Shown: positions 7,937-14,981, counted from the stretch's first letter. The stretch: 15,722 nt of DNA from an uncultured Clostridia bacterium (GCA_934141605.1 CAKPCL010000015.1:1-15722); one strand, 5' to 3'. Made by a program: numbers and translations. The notes: generated from the sequence alone by a model not told the origin.

Positions 7937-9115
7937 TTACTTGTTTCGTAAAACCTCCAAAATGGGTTTAGCTAAAGGATATACCCATTTTACAATTTTT
8001 CGCTTAAACATAGCTTTGTAATAATTAATACCAACCTCACCATATTTCTTCCTAACATAAGCAAATCCTTTCGTCGCATAATCATATTCAAATTTTGCCC
8101 TCTGCTTATGCATTACTGAAGGCACACGCAAATGTAATTGAGAAGTCTGTTCTATTGGTACAGGCAGATATTCTAAGGTGTCTTTAGCTTTATCAAACCA
8201 AATTACACCCTTATCAGTATTAACTAAGAACAGCGAGCATCCTTTGTTATCAACACCTAAATCAGCAGCACATGACTTTTCAACACCCCAAAAATCAGCT
8301 ACAGTGATATCAGAAGTTCTCTTATAATTAGTGTATGGACATTGGTAACAAGAATACCGTAAATTGATGAGAGAATAAAAATGATAATGGTAAAACAGGG
8401 TACATCCATCTTCATAAGTGAACGTTTCTTCACCATAATGCCAACCACCATATCTTTTATCTCTGAAATTAACAGAAGTCATTTTTTGTCCATTACTTTC
8501 TAAAAAATCAATATAATCTCTCCATACATAGGGGGCAGCAACACCATGGCATACAATATCCATTAGAAACAAACGCTCACGTAGCGAACTCTTACCAAAG
8601 TATGTGGAAACCGCAGATACCTGGCAAGCTGTTCCAGTAAACATAACCAACTTACCATCTTTTAAATCCTGTTTTATTTGTGGGATAATTCCCGTCATAT
8701 CACTTTGTACATACTTGCTTCCCCTAAACTCATCACGTTCTTCTACTGTAGTTGCCCTTTTATGGACAGGTCTAAACTTATCTTTATATCCCACACCATA
8801 CACAACACCTCCATGGGCCAATATATAATCTGATAGTACTACGAAAGCAGCACCGGATTGCGATTTATCCACTTGCTTTAAATCCCTATGCCGTCCAGCA
8901 TATGTCTTTATCGCATCAAGTCTAAAAGGTGTTTCGTAGTTTTTTTTAAATGAACAGATCTTCACGCACCTTCCACAATCAATACACAGGGATTCATCTA
9001 CCTCTGGATACAAGAATCCTAAGGAATCTGGTTTCATTGTTATAGCCTGTCGTGGACAGATACTTGCACAAGCAGTACAACCACAACAGTCGTCTTTATG
9101 TTTTTGAATTCTCAT
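7937..9115 (-). CDS. FrhB-like Fe-S protein (coenzyme F420 hydrogenase/dehydrogenase beta-subunit family)
   Basis: A 392-residue cytoplasmic redox protein. The N-terminus binds two [4Fe-4S] clusters: Cys10-x2-Cys13-x2-Cys16-x3-Cys20-Pro and Cys44-x2-Cys47-x2-Cys50-x3-Cys54. Then come the FrhB N-terminal domain (about 75-155) and C-terminal domain (about 160-330), recognised by MFTGTACQ (158-165), DIVCHGVAAPYVW (186-198), RYSCYQCPY (253-261) and ADFWG (273-277). Cys164, Cys189, Cys256 and Cys259 may hold a further cluster. In methanogens this fold reduces F420 with flavin. In Bacteroidales capsule loci F420 is not expected, and the natural reaction is unknown. Position between an acyltransferase (3 bases away) and the pyruvyl transferase family gene suggests it alters or redox-activates a sugar intermediate. 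Confidence 0.9.
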   Translation of the reverse strand: MRIQKHKDDCCGCTACASICPRQAITMKPDSLGFLYPEVDESLCIDCGRCVKICSFKKNYETPFRLDAIKTYAGRHRDLKQVDKSQSGAAFVVLSDYILAHGGVVYGVGYKDKFRPVHKRATTVEERDEFRGSKYVQSDMTGIIPQIKQDLKDGKLVMFTGTACQVSAVSTYFGKSSLRERLFLMDIVCHGVAAPYVWRDYIDFLESNGQKMTSVNFRDKRYGGWHYGEETFTYEDGCTLFYHYHFYSLINLRYSCYQCPYTNYKRTSDITVADFWGVEKSCAADLGVDNKGCSLFLVNTDKGVIWFDKAKDTLEYLPVPIEQTSQLHLRVPSVMHKQRAKFEYDYATKGFAYVRKKYGEVGINYYKAMFKRKIVKWVYPLAKPILEVLRNK

Positions 9116-9118
9116 GAA

Positions 9119-9844
9119 TTAATATTCATTATAATCAGTAATTCTGTCCTGACCGTAAACTCTCATAATATTACGTGATAGAACCCGAATTGGCGATCCA
9201 CCATGGACGCAATAAGATTCATATTTACCACCTCTAGTTAGTACAGATCCCATACCAAAAATACATCTTTCAGGTGTTGTAACAGAATGCATCACTTTGC
9301 ATTGAGAAGCAAACCAGTTATAATCACCAATTTTAATTGGTCCATAAGCTCGTTTGAACTTTTGCTTTTCCATATCATAAAGTGGATGAAAGTTTGTATC
9401 CATAAACAAAACATCCCATCCAACTCTTGTATGAGCACCAAATTCAATTTGCTTAAAAGAAATGATTTTCACTGATGTAGAAGCTGAAAAATCTTCACCA
9501 AAAATAATTGTACTATCAGCACCTTGAACTATATATGAATTGTTATTTATATAGCAGCTTCCTTTAAAGATAATTTTGCCCCCCCATTGTGTAATATGAA
9601 TACCATTATTTGGATACATATGTCCACCAAAACCACCTAAATGAATCATTCCAGTTTTAACAAAAGGCGCATCAATAATAATTTTGCCTTTCATAGCATG
9701 CAGATGCGGCTTGTTTATCCAAATAGGTAATTTGATGGCTTGTTTAAAAGGCAAGTATCTGAAATTGAAATATATACTTGGCATAAACGCCCATTTCCAC
9801 TCCCATAAGATTTTAATATATGTAGGTATATTTTTTAATGTCAT
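9119..9844 (-). CDS. Left-handed beta-helix acyltransferase with a G7 tract
   Basis: A 241-residue hexapeptide-type acyltransferase, likely an O-acetyltransferase acting on the repeat unit. About 50 residues precede the coil. Degenerate hexapeptide turns follow (IIIDAPFVKTGMIHLGG, STIIFGEDFSASTSVKIIS, QIEFGAHTRVGWDVLF). Probable catalytic His153 is in MDTNFHPLYD (148-157), followed by IKIGDYNWFASQCKVM and the C-terminal GMGSVLTRG and VHGGSPIRVLSR motifs. The frame is open and all parts are present, so the gene is intact as read. Codons 87-89 (Trp-Gly-Gly) are spelled by a G7 run. Losing one G would give a stop about a dozen codons later, and gaining one G would give a stop within about eight codons. 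The ATG overlaps the flippase TGA as ATGA. Confidence 0.88.
   Translation of the reverse strand: MTLKNIPTYIKILWEWKWAFMPSIYFNFRYLPFKQAIKLPIWINKPHLHAMKGKIIIDAPFVKTGMIHLGGFGGHMYPNNGIHITQWGGKIIFKGSCYINNNSYIVQGADSTIIFGEDFSASTSVKIISFKQIEFGAHTRVGWDVLFMDTNFHPLYDMEKQKFKRAYGPIKIGDYNWFASQCKVMHSVTTPERCIFGMGSVLTRGGKYESYCVHGGSPIRVLSRNIMRVYGQDRITDYNEY
9579..9585. repeat. Homopolymer C7/G7 inside an acyltransferase gene
   Basis: Seven consecutive C on the plus strand, G7 on the coding strand, within the TGG-GGG-GGC codons 87-89 of the acyltransferase. G/C runs elsewhere in this AT-rich window rarely exceed five; the only longer one I found is the G8 run at 11863-11870. Both one-base indels create early stops. 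This makes it a plausible slipped-strand on/off switch, although seven is near the lower limit for strong variability. Confidence 0.75.
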
Positions 9845-11373
9845 TTCTTTCTATTTACTAAATAATTAATTTTTTGAAATACAAATTGACGTTCTCCCTG
9901 ATTTAATCCAAAAGAACATGTAATAAGCAATATGATTACTTCTGATACAACTATATTTAAGAGAAATCGAACTAATCCATCTTCCATAGAAAAAGATATT
10001 AATAACGCTGGCAAAATACAGACTACAAATATTCCCATACAACGAAAAACAGTATTATTCAGAAATTTTACAACAGGGAAATTGGTTGTCTCTTTTAACA
10101 TGAAAAGACGAAGCATTAAAACTATAAGCGAAAAGAACCATAAAGTCATTTGAGTAAACTCTGGATTACCAGTGAAATACAAAACTAGCCACGCCACAGG
10201 AAAATTCAACAAGTTAGCTGATCCCACTAAAATCTGATATTTTTTAATCTTTCCTGTTGCCAACATCATTTTAATAAGTGGCTGAGAAAAAGAACAAAAC
10301 AAACCATCCAACAATATAATCTGTATAAATGAAGCGGTATGCTTAGGAACTTCTTTTAACCATAAGCCTAAGATATATTCTGTCTCTGAAACAATAGGTA
10401 TAACCAATGCCATCATTAACAAAAACCCCAAACGACTACTTCGAAATACTAAAGTATGCGCATCACTCAATTGATTGCCTGCAAAAGATTTAGTAATTTG
10501 CGGTTGTACTGCAGTAAAGAAATTATCAGAAAACTGACCTACTGCAGCTTGAACCTGAGATGCTAATCCACGGGCTGCATTTACAACAGGACCTAAATAA
10601 ACATTGTATAATAAGTTTATACCTTGACCTAACAGGACACCCGATATACAGCCAATAAAATTCCATCCTGCAAAGCTAAACATTTCCTTAAACAAGTTTT
10701 TATCCAATACCCATTTAAAATGGCATTCCTCAAAATTACGTTTACAATATAGCGTATAAAGAATCCTAGTAGCTAATGCTATTAAACTCATCAATAATGT
10801 ATAGAAAATCAAATTATCTATAGGCGAAACCCAGATTAAAAAAGCTACAGATAGTTTTGCGCAGCCATCAAATATACCTATATAAGCAAAGGCACTCATT
10901 TTTTCATGAGCAATAATAGCAGCATTGTAAGGAGTACTCCAAAGATTAAAAACGAAAGTAAGTAATGTTAATTGTAATACACAATTAGCTGCAAGAATTC
11001 TATTGTCAGGTATTGTCATATGTGTATTCAAGAACCATACACCTACAATTTCAACCAATGCGACAACTATTAATGCTATTGTTATTTGGATAATCAATGC
11101 AGTACTGAAGACCTTGTTTAACTTCATCTGATCACCTAGACCAAGTACAAACGTTAGAAAACGGCTAATTGCACCTGATATAGAATTAGAGACCATTGAA
11201 AATAAGGCTATAAACCCAGCAACGGCATTATATACTCCATAATCTTCAATACCAAGAGCTTGTAAAACAACTCTTGATGTATAAAGATTTACCAACATAA
11301 GAAATAACATTCTTATGTAAAGCATCAATGTATTTTTAGCTATTCTTTTATTTTTATCAACAATTGAAGTCAT
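9841..11373 (-). CDS. wzx: Wzx-type oligosaccharide flippase
   Basis: A polytopic membrane protein of about 510 residues with roughly 12-14 hydrophobic segments, expected to flip lipid-linked repeat units across the inner membrane. From the chosen start the protein reads MTSIVDKNKRIAKNTLMLYI, then RMLFLMLVNLYTSRVVLQAL. This is the standard opening of Bacteroidales MATE/MVF-fold flippases, whose LYTSRVVL and GIEDYGVYN motifs follow at once. An in-frame ATG at 11409 would add 12 residues (MCTLIICRGLFY) that I do not recognise in this family. A TAGGGGA stretch lies just upstream of 11373. The gene follows the ATP-grasp gene by 23 to 59 bases depending on the start, and overlaps the acyltransferase start by 4 bases. 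It is the only flippase in the window. Confidence 0.92.
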   Translation of the reverse strand: MTSIVDKNKRIAKNTLMLYIRMLFLMLVNLYTSRVVLQALGIEDYGVYNAVAGFIALFSMVSNSISGAISRFLTFVLGLGDQMKLNKVFSTALIIQITIALIVVALVEIVGVWFLNTHMTIPDNRILAANCVLQLTLLTFVFNLWSTPYNAAIIAHEKMSAFAYIGIFDGCAKLSVAFLIWVSPIDNLIFYTLLMSLIALATRILYTLYCKRNFEECHFKWVLDKNLFKEMFSFAGWNFIGCISGVLLGQGINLLYNVYLGPVVNAARGLASQVQAAVGQFSDNFFTAVQPQITKSFAGNQLSDAHTLVFRSSRLGFLLMMALVIPIVSETEYILGLWLKEVPKHTASFIQIILLDGLFCSFSQPLIKMMLATGKIKKYQILVGSANLLNFPVAWLVLYFTGNPEFTQMTLWFFSLIVLMLRLFMLKETTNFPVVKFLNNTVFRCMGIFVVCILPALLISFSMEDGLVRFLLNIVVSEVIILLITCSFGLNQGERQFVFQKINYLVNRKK

Positions 11374-11432
11374 ATAAAATAATCCCCTACATATAATGAG
11401 GGTGCACATTATTTAATTATACATGATTATTA

Positions 11433-12800
11433 CTATAATTTAACTAGCTTACCTAATTTAATATTCCACTTATCAGGCTTCACTTTACAGAACCCTGCAT
11501 TGTGAAAGAAAGTCAACTCGCCAAAATATACTTTATGGCTGATTACATAGAAATCAACTCGCAGGAAAGGAATATGTCTGGAAAGAACCTTTGCATATTC
11601 TCTCATTTCCTCAAATTCCTTTGGTTTGGCTGGAGGATTATCTGAGTTTGGATCTTTCATCCTCAAAGGTAATCTATTATAATTCATGTCAAAGAAATCG
11701 GTTGTAGCATGCTCAGCATTATCATGCGATACATACATCATAAAAGGTTCTCCATTAAAACAGAACCATTTATAATCTGTTAGTTCAGTTACTTCTTCTT
11801 TCTTTTTCTCCATGTTCAGAGTTATAGTATACCTCTCAGATACTATCAGATAGCCTAAATATGGGGGGGGTAAAACGATGAGTTTTCCTAGCTTTTCATC
11901 CCATTCCTCCGGCGTAAACTTAGCCATTCCTGTAGAATCGAAGAACGTGAGTTCACCAAAATATACCTTATCATTTATCTCGTAGAAATCAGTTCTTACA
12001 TGCGGGATACCTTGGGATATCTTCGCAGCCAACTCTTTCATTTCCTCAAAATGCTTAGGCAACTTCACTTCACCATGATAATTATCACCACCTTGCTTTA
12101 AGTCTAAATGCTTTAAGTTCATATCGTAGTAATCGAAACAAACCTTATTAGCACGATCACTGGCAACAAATAACACTTTAGGCTCACCATTAAAACAGAA
12201 GATTTTATAATCATTCAATTCTTCAAGTTTACCTTTTGTTATGGCTTCAACATTCTGTTCCGTATCCACCATAAACTTCTCAGCCAGTATTTTTCTTGGA
12301 ACATTCTTATAAGGCCACTCACGCCATCTCATAAAGTAATTTTCCTTTAAACCTTTGCGCAGTTCTGCCTTAACCTTTTCTATGTCCAATTTACTTTTAT
12401 CACGACAAATGCACATACCTGTACCACTATTATGATTGCACTTCAGTACAAACTGATTAGGCAGTGCATCGAAATCTATGTCATCAGGATCATCCCATAC
12501 ACCCAGGGTAGGGATGATATGTTCCTCACCTATCAACTTGGCAACATACTCCTTAGCCTTTACCTTATCCACCATCACGGTATATGCAGGGTTATGGTTA
12601 TAGAGCTTCAGCCACTGCAACTTCTCATTAAAGGTCTTGGGATTCTTTAGGTCCAACTTCTTCCCCATATTCAGCCAGTACATCATCTGGAGATAGGGTT
12701 TGTCGGGAATCAAGAAAGAAAACTTGCTTAAAAGTATAATTCCAATTATATTCGGCTTTGTGAAAAGAATCACAAAGCCTTTTAAAATCTTTGATAACAT
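11433..12800 (-). CDS. TupA-like ATP-grasp protein with a duplicated C-terminal half
   Basis: A 455-residue protein of the ATP-grasp TupA-like family, whose members form amide or peptide-like bonds; TupA itself is tied to teichuronopeptide synthesis. In capsule loci they may attach amino acids to uronic acids. Residues 47-170 hold the family start (LDLKNPKTFNEKLQWLKLY) and the nucleotide-binding region FVLKCNHNSGTGM (117-129). Residues 171-310 are a first C-terminal half (DYKIFCFNGEP 197-207, KVYFGELTFF 278-287). Residues 318-455 repeat that half without its own N-terminal region (DYKWFCFNGEP 342-352, KVYFGELTFF 423-432). Codons 311-313 at the junction form a C8 run. Single-domain relatives are about 300 residues, so this is a partial tandem fusion. 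The ATG lies 4 bases after the end of an IS630 remnant, and no clear promoter is visible in between. Confidence 0.9.
   Translation of the reverse strand: MLSKILKGFVILFTKPNIIGIILLSKFSFLIPDKPYLQMMYWLNMGKKLDLKNPKTFNEKLQWLKLYNHNPAYTVMVDKVKAKEYVAKLIGEEHIIPTLGVWDDPDDIDFDALPNQFVLKCNHNSGTGMCICRDKSKLDIEKVKAELRKGLKENYFMRWREWPYKNVPRKILAEKFMVDTEQNVEAITKGKLEELNDYKIFCFNGEPKVLFVASDRANKVCFDYYDMNLKHLDLKQGGDNYHGEVKLPKHFEEMKELAAKISQGIPHVRTDFYEINDKVYFGELTFFDSTGMAKFTPEEWDEKLGKLIVLPPPYLGYLIVSERYTITLNMEKKKEEVTELTDYKWFCFNGEPFMMYVSHDNAEHATTDFFDMNYNRLPLRMKDPNSDNPPAKPKEFEEMREYAKVLSRHIPFLRVDFYVISHKVYFGELTFFHNAGFCKVKPDKWNIKLGKLVKL
11863..11870. repeat. Homopolymer G8/C8 at the domain-duplication junction of the ATP-grasp gene
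   Basis: Eight G on the plus strand, C8 on the coding strand, within codons 311-313 (CCC CCC CCA, Pro-Pro-Pro). With C8 the frame continues to 455 residues. With C7 it reads CCC CCC CAT ATT TAG and ends at 314 residues. With C9 it ends at TGA after about 321 residues. It is the longest G/C homopolymer I found in the window and a strong candidate for slipped-strand length variation. Confidence 0.85.
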
Positions 12801-12804
12801 AATA

Positions 12805-13051
12805 TTATAATTTGATGTCTGTAAAATCTAAAAGATAGGACTTTTTTATGTTGGTTATTGAAGTTTCGTATATATCAAACAACTTTGCCAGCTCCGAAGT
12901 CTTGTACATGTTTTTGGCTGCATCATTAAGATTCAACAATATCTGAGCATGTTTTTATAGAACGGGCTGAGCATACTCCATTTGAAAGTATAGACTTGAG
13001 CTTTTTAACATCGTTCGCTGAGAGGACTACAGTATATTTTTGCTTTGACAT
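12805..13051 (-). pseudogene. Truncated, frameshifted IS630-type transposase remnant
   Basis: From the ATG at 13051 the frame reads MSKQKYTVVLSANDVKKLKS, then ILSNGVCSARSIK. This resembles the N-terminus of IS630-family transposases, which open with a beta-strand, a Glu/Asp-rich turn and the SAR motif. At an A5 run (12952-12956) the frame breaks. One base over it continues HAQILLNLNDAAKNMYKTSE, LAKLFDIYETSITNIKKSYL, the helix-turn-helix half expected next, and ends at TAA 12805-12807. The catalytic DDE domain is absent, so this is only about 80 codons of a gene normally of about 340. It lies between the stop of the membrane-protein gene (36 bases) and the ATG of the ATP-grasp gene (4 bases). 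It marks a past insertion or rearrangement point. No terminal repeats could be assigned with confidence. Confidence 0.75.
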
Positions 13052-13087
13052 AGTTGAATCTAACAACTTGATTAACAACCGCCTTCA

Positions 13088-14176
13088 TCACGATTTTAAT
13101 ATTTTTTCAAATTCCACGTCATACTGGTCAAATTTTCTGTTAGCCACCTTTTGCCCATGCAAAATTTTTGCCTTTGCCTGCAAACGATAAATCCAATAGG
13201 AGCACCCCAATGGGCAAAAGAAAGGCATAAACAATCCATTACCTAAGGTAAAGCAGAAGACAGCCATTTTCAACAACTCATTGCCATCATCCGAAAGTAA
13301 AATCTTTCCAAATGAACTATTAACATAATTTATCGCTAAATGCAAACATAATGACACATAGACAGCTAAAAACAAAATACCCATAATATGGAACAAGAGG
13401 GACTGATAAAACCCATTATTACTCTTTGGGTGCTTACTCAGGAAATATTTGCCTGCACCGACACCTGGCACAACGGCACTAAGCCAAAATAGTACTTTAG
13501 CAGCATTAGTATATTGCTCACCCAAAAGATAAAGTTCCAAAATCATAAAAGACGGTACACACATGATATACAACAAGGCTATTACGACCAATGCTAAGTT
13601 ACGCTTTTCTGAACTTATTTCTTCATTTTCTTTTCTCTTATCACCTATCGCCCTATAAATAAAATTTATCCATATAACAGACCAATAAATAACAGAAAAG
13701 AGGGTCAAAAATGACAAGGTCGTAAAAACCATTTCTTTGAAAGGAAAGAAAGAACCACGAAAATATTCATCAAAAAGAAACACCATGATAGAAAAGATGA
13801 AAGTATATAAGGGAGCACGCACTATTTCATCTGACTGCATAATACGTTCATACTTGTCCTTATAATGGCTAAAGAATGACATCATCTTGTAAATGCTAAG
13901 GTCTGAATGAACCATTGAGACCTTAGTCATCAACTCTCCATATCTAGCCAATTTACCCTCATCAGTTTCTGTTGCTAATTTTTCTCCTAGCTTATTAGTC
14001 AAATTTTTATCATCTATATGTACTTTCAACTCACTTACCTTTACCTGCAAACGTTTCTTTATTTGTTCCAAAATCTTGGAAATAAAATTTCCATCAGAGT
14101 TCCGAAAGATACAAAGTACAATAATTGTAGACAAAACTCCATAAAAAGTTTGTCCTCTTCCCAAGAAATCTAACAT
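13088..14176 (-). CDS. Seven-helix membrane protein of unknown function, partner of the 190-aa protein
   Basis: I do not recognise this 362-residue protein. Hydrophobic segments are visible near residues 8-24, 121-136, 148-174, 193-216, 224-244, 258-284 and 303-329. Between the first two lies a charged, helix-rich soluble stretch (about 30-118: ISKILEQIKKRLQVKVSEL, DEGKLARYGELMTKVSMV), which could be a coiled-coil or sensor region. A charged loop follows helix 3 (AIGDKRKENEEISSEKRN) and the C-terminal 30 residues are basic and soluble. No transporter, glycosyltransferase, acyltransferase or polymerase motif is seen, nor any nucleotide-binding loop. It starts 22 bases after the 190-aa gene and is clearly its operon partner. 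A membrane effector, channel or membrane anchor for the soluble partner is possible but speculative. Confidence 0.8.
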   Translation of the reverse strand: MLDFLGRGQTFYGVLSTIIVLCIFRNSDGNFISKILEQIKKRLQVKVSELKVHIDDKNLTNKLGEKLATETDEGKLARYGELMTKVSMVHSDLSIYKMMSFFSHYKDKYERIMQSDEIVRAPLYTFIFSIMVFLFDEYFRGSFFPFKEMVFTTLSFLTLFSVIYWSVIWINFIYRAIGDKRKENEEISSEKRNLALVVIALLYIMCVPSFMILELYLLGEQYTNAAKVLFWLSAVVPGVGAGKYFLSKHPKSNNGFYQSLLFHIMGILFLAVYVSLCLHLAINYVNSSFGKILLSDDGNELLKMAVFCFTLGNGLFMPFFCPLGCSYWIYRLQAKAKILHGQKVANRKFDQYDVEFEKILKS

Positions 14177-14198
14177 AACGATGCCTTTATAAAAAAAA

Positions 14199-14771
14199 CT
14201 ATAGGCTTGTTACTTGCGTAGCTAAGTCTTTAATTGCTTCAAAATTACGCTCCGAAGATTTCATAAATTCTTTATTATTGATGCCACATAATGCTGTATG
14301 CTCAACCTTGTCCTGCTCTGAACGAACAAAACATGGCGTAGCAAATGTGAAATGCGGAATACTTTCCTTAAATGCGACATCACCTAATTTATAAAGCTTA
14401 AGAGTGCCTGTATCCATCATTTTTCCTAGAGTTTCCTCGTCAATTAAGTCAGAGAAACCCATTTCTGGATATTCTTCTACGATAATCTCCAAGGAAGCAT
14501 TCTCCTTACCCGCAAATTTTTTCAAATTATCAGCAAGGACAGACATAATATCCTTATCTTCGTCTTTGCCTATCTTATTTACAAACTCCTTTCGGAATAT
14601 AGACATAGAACCGCAAAACATCTTAACCTTGTTAGACGTATTGAACATAGCACTTAGTATCGCTGCGTTATGAGCCCTATCCTTGTTATAGCAATAATAA
14701 GGTTTTGTCGGCTCTTTTGCAGCAGCAACTAGCTCATTATAATATTCATGTATGTTTGTATTCTTTGCCAT
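14199..14771 (-). CDS. 190-aa soluble protein of unknown function, first gene of a two-gene cassette
   Basis: I cannot assign a family with certainty. The protein has no signal peptide or membrane segment. It looks alpha/beta: helix (IHEYYNELVAAAKE, 7-20), conserved-looking YCYNKDRAHNAAILSAMF (26-43), strand KVKMFCGSMSIFRKEF (48-63), helix DIMSVLADNLKKFAG, strand NASLEIIVEEYPEM, strand GTLKLYKLGD, strand PHFTFATPCFVRSEQDKVE and a final TALCGINNKEFMKSSERNFE helix. This strand-helix order resembles half of a phospholipase-D-like fold, but there is no HxKxxxxD motif, so any such relation would be a non-catalytic, possibly ligand-binding version. It has its own promoter at 14807-14814 and is followed after 22 bases by the membrane-protein gene. 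It is unlike the polysaccharide enzymes around it and may be a separate module. Confidence 0.8.
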   Translation of the reverse strand: MAKNTNIHEYYNELVAAAKEPTKPYYCYNKDRAHNAAILSAMFNTSNKVKMFCGSMSIFRKEFVNKIGKDEDKDIMSVLADNLKKFAGKENASLEIIVEEYPEMGFSDLIDEETLGKMMDTGTLKLYKLGDVAFKESIPHFTFATPCFVRSEQDKVEHTALCGINNKEFMKSSERNFEAIKDLATQVTSL

Positions 14772-14806
14772 ATCTTTTTAAGTAACAACTTAACAAAAAT
14801 TGTGCA

Positions 14807-14814
14807 CAAATTTA
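14807..14814 (-). promoter_or_regulatory. Bacteroidetes-type -7 promoter box (TAAATTTG)
   Basis: On the coding strand the box reads TAAATTTG, an exact match to the TAnnTTTG -7 consensus of Bacteroidetes. The ATG of the 190-aa gene lies 35 bases beyond the box, a reasonable leader length. The expected -33 TTTG element is only partly matched (CTTTAT near 14833-14838). The remainder of the 210-base gap 14772-14981 is AT-rich and gene-free. The position suggests that the two-gene cassette is transcribed independently of the epimerase gene. Confidence 0.6.
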
Positions 14815-14834
14815 CATAAATTAAACTGAAATAT

Positions 14835-14857
14835 AAAGATTATACAAATAAATCTTT
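14835..14857. repeat. AT-rich inverted repeat upstream of the cassette promoter
   Basis: aaagatt at 14835-14841 and its complement aatcttt at 14851-14857 flank a 9-base spacer. The repeat lies where a -33 element or an operator would be for the promoter at 14807-14814. It has no GC-rich stem and no T-run, so a terminator for the epimerase gene is less likely than a regulator site or chance in AT-rich DNA. Confidence 0.3.
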
Positions 14858-14981
14858 TAAAATTACAGCATCATTTCTCTCTTTTTATCATTTTTTACGC
14901 AATTTTCATCACTTTTGCAATCTTAGAGTTTACAAATTCAACTGTTTATCGAATAGTATCGAGAAGTCTTATACTCTGTCA

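Noticed and set aside
11374..11409. Upstream ATG start for the flippase
   Set aside because: The 12 added residues do not fit the family's usual opening, and the ATG at 11373 gives that opening exactly. It remains possible.
12996..13190. A small plus-strand open frame across the membrane-gene end and the IS remnant
   Set aside because: The minus strand carries the transposase-like sequence and the C-terminus of the 362-aa protein; the plus product resembles nothing.
14815..14981. A rho-independent terminator after the epimerase gene
   Set aside because: Only weak AT-only stems (AGTAT with ATACT, and the 14835-14857 repeat) are seen, none with a GC-rich stem followed by a T run.
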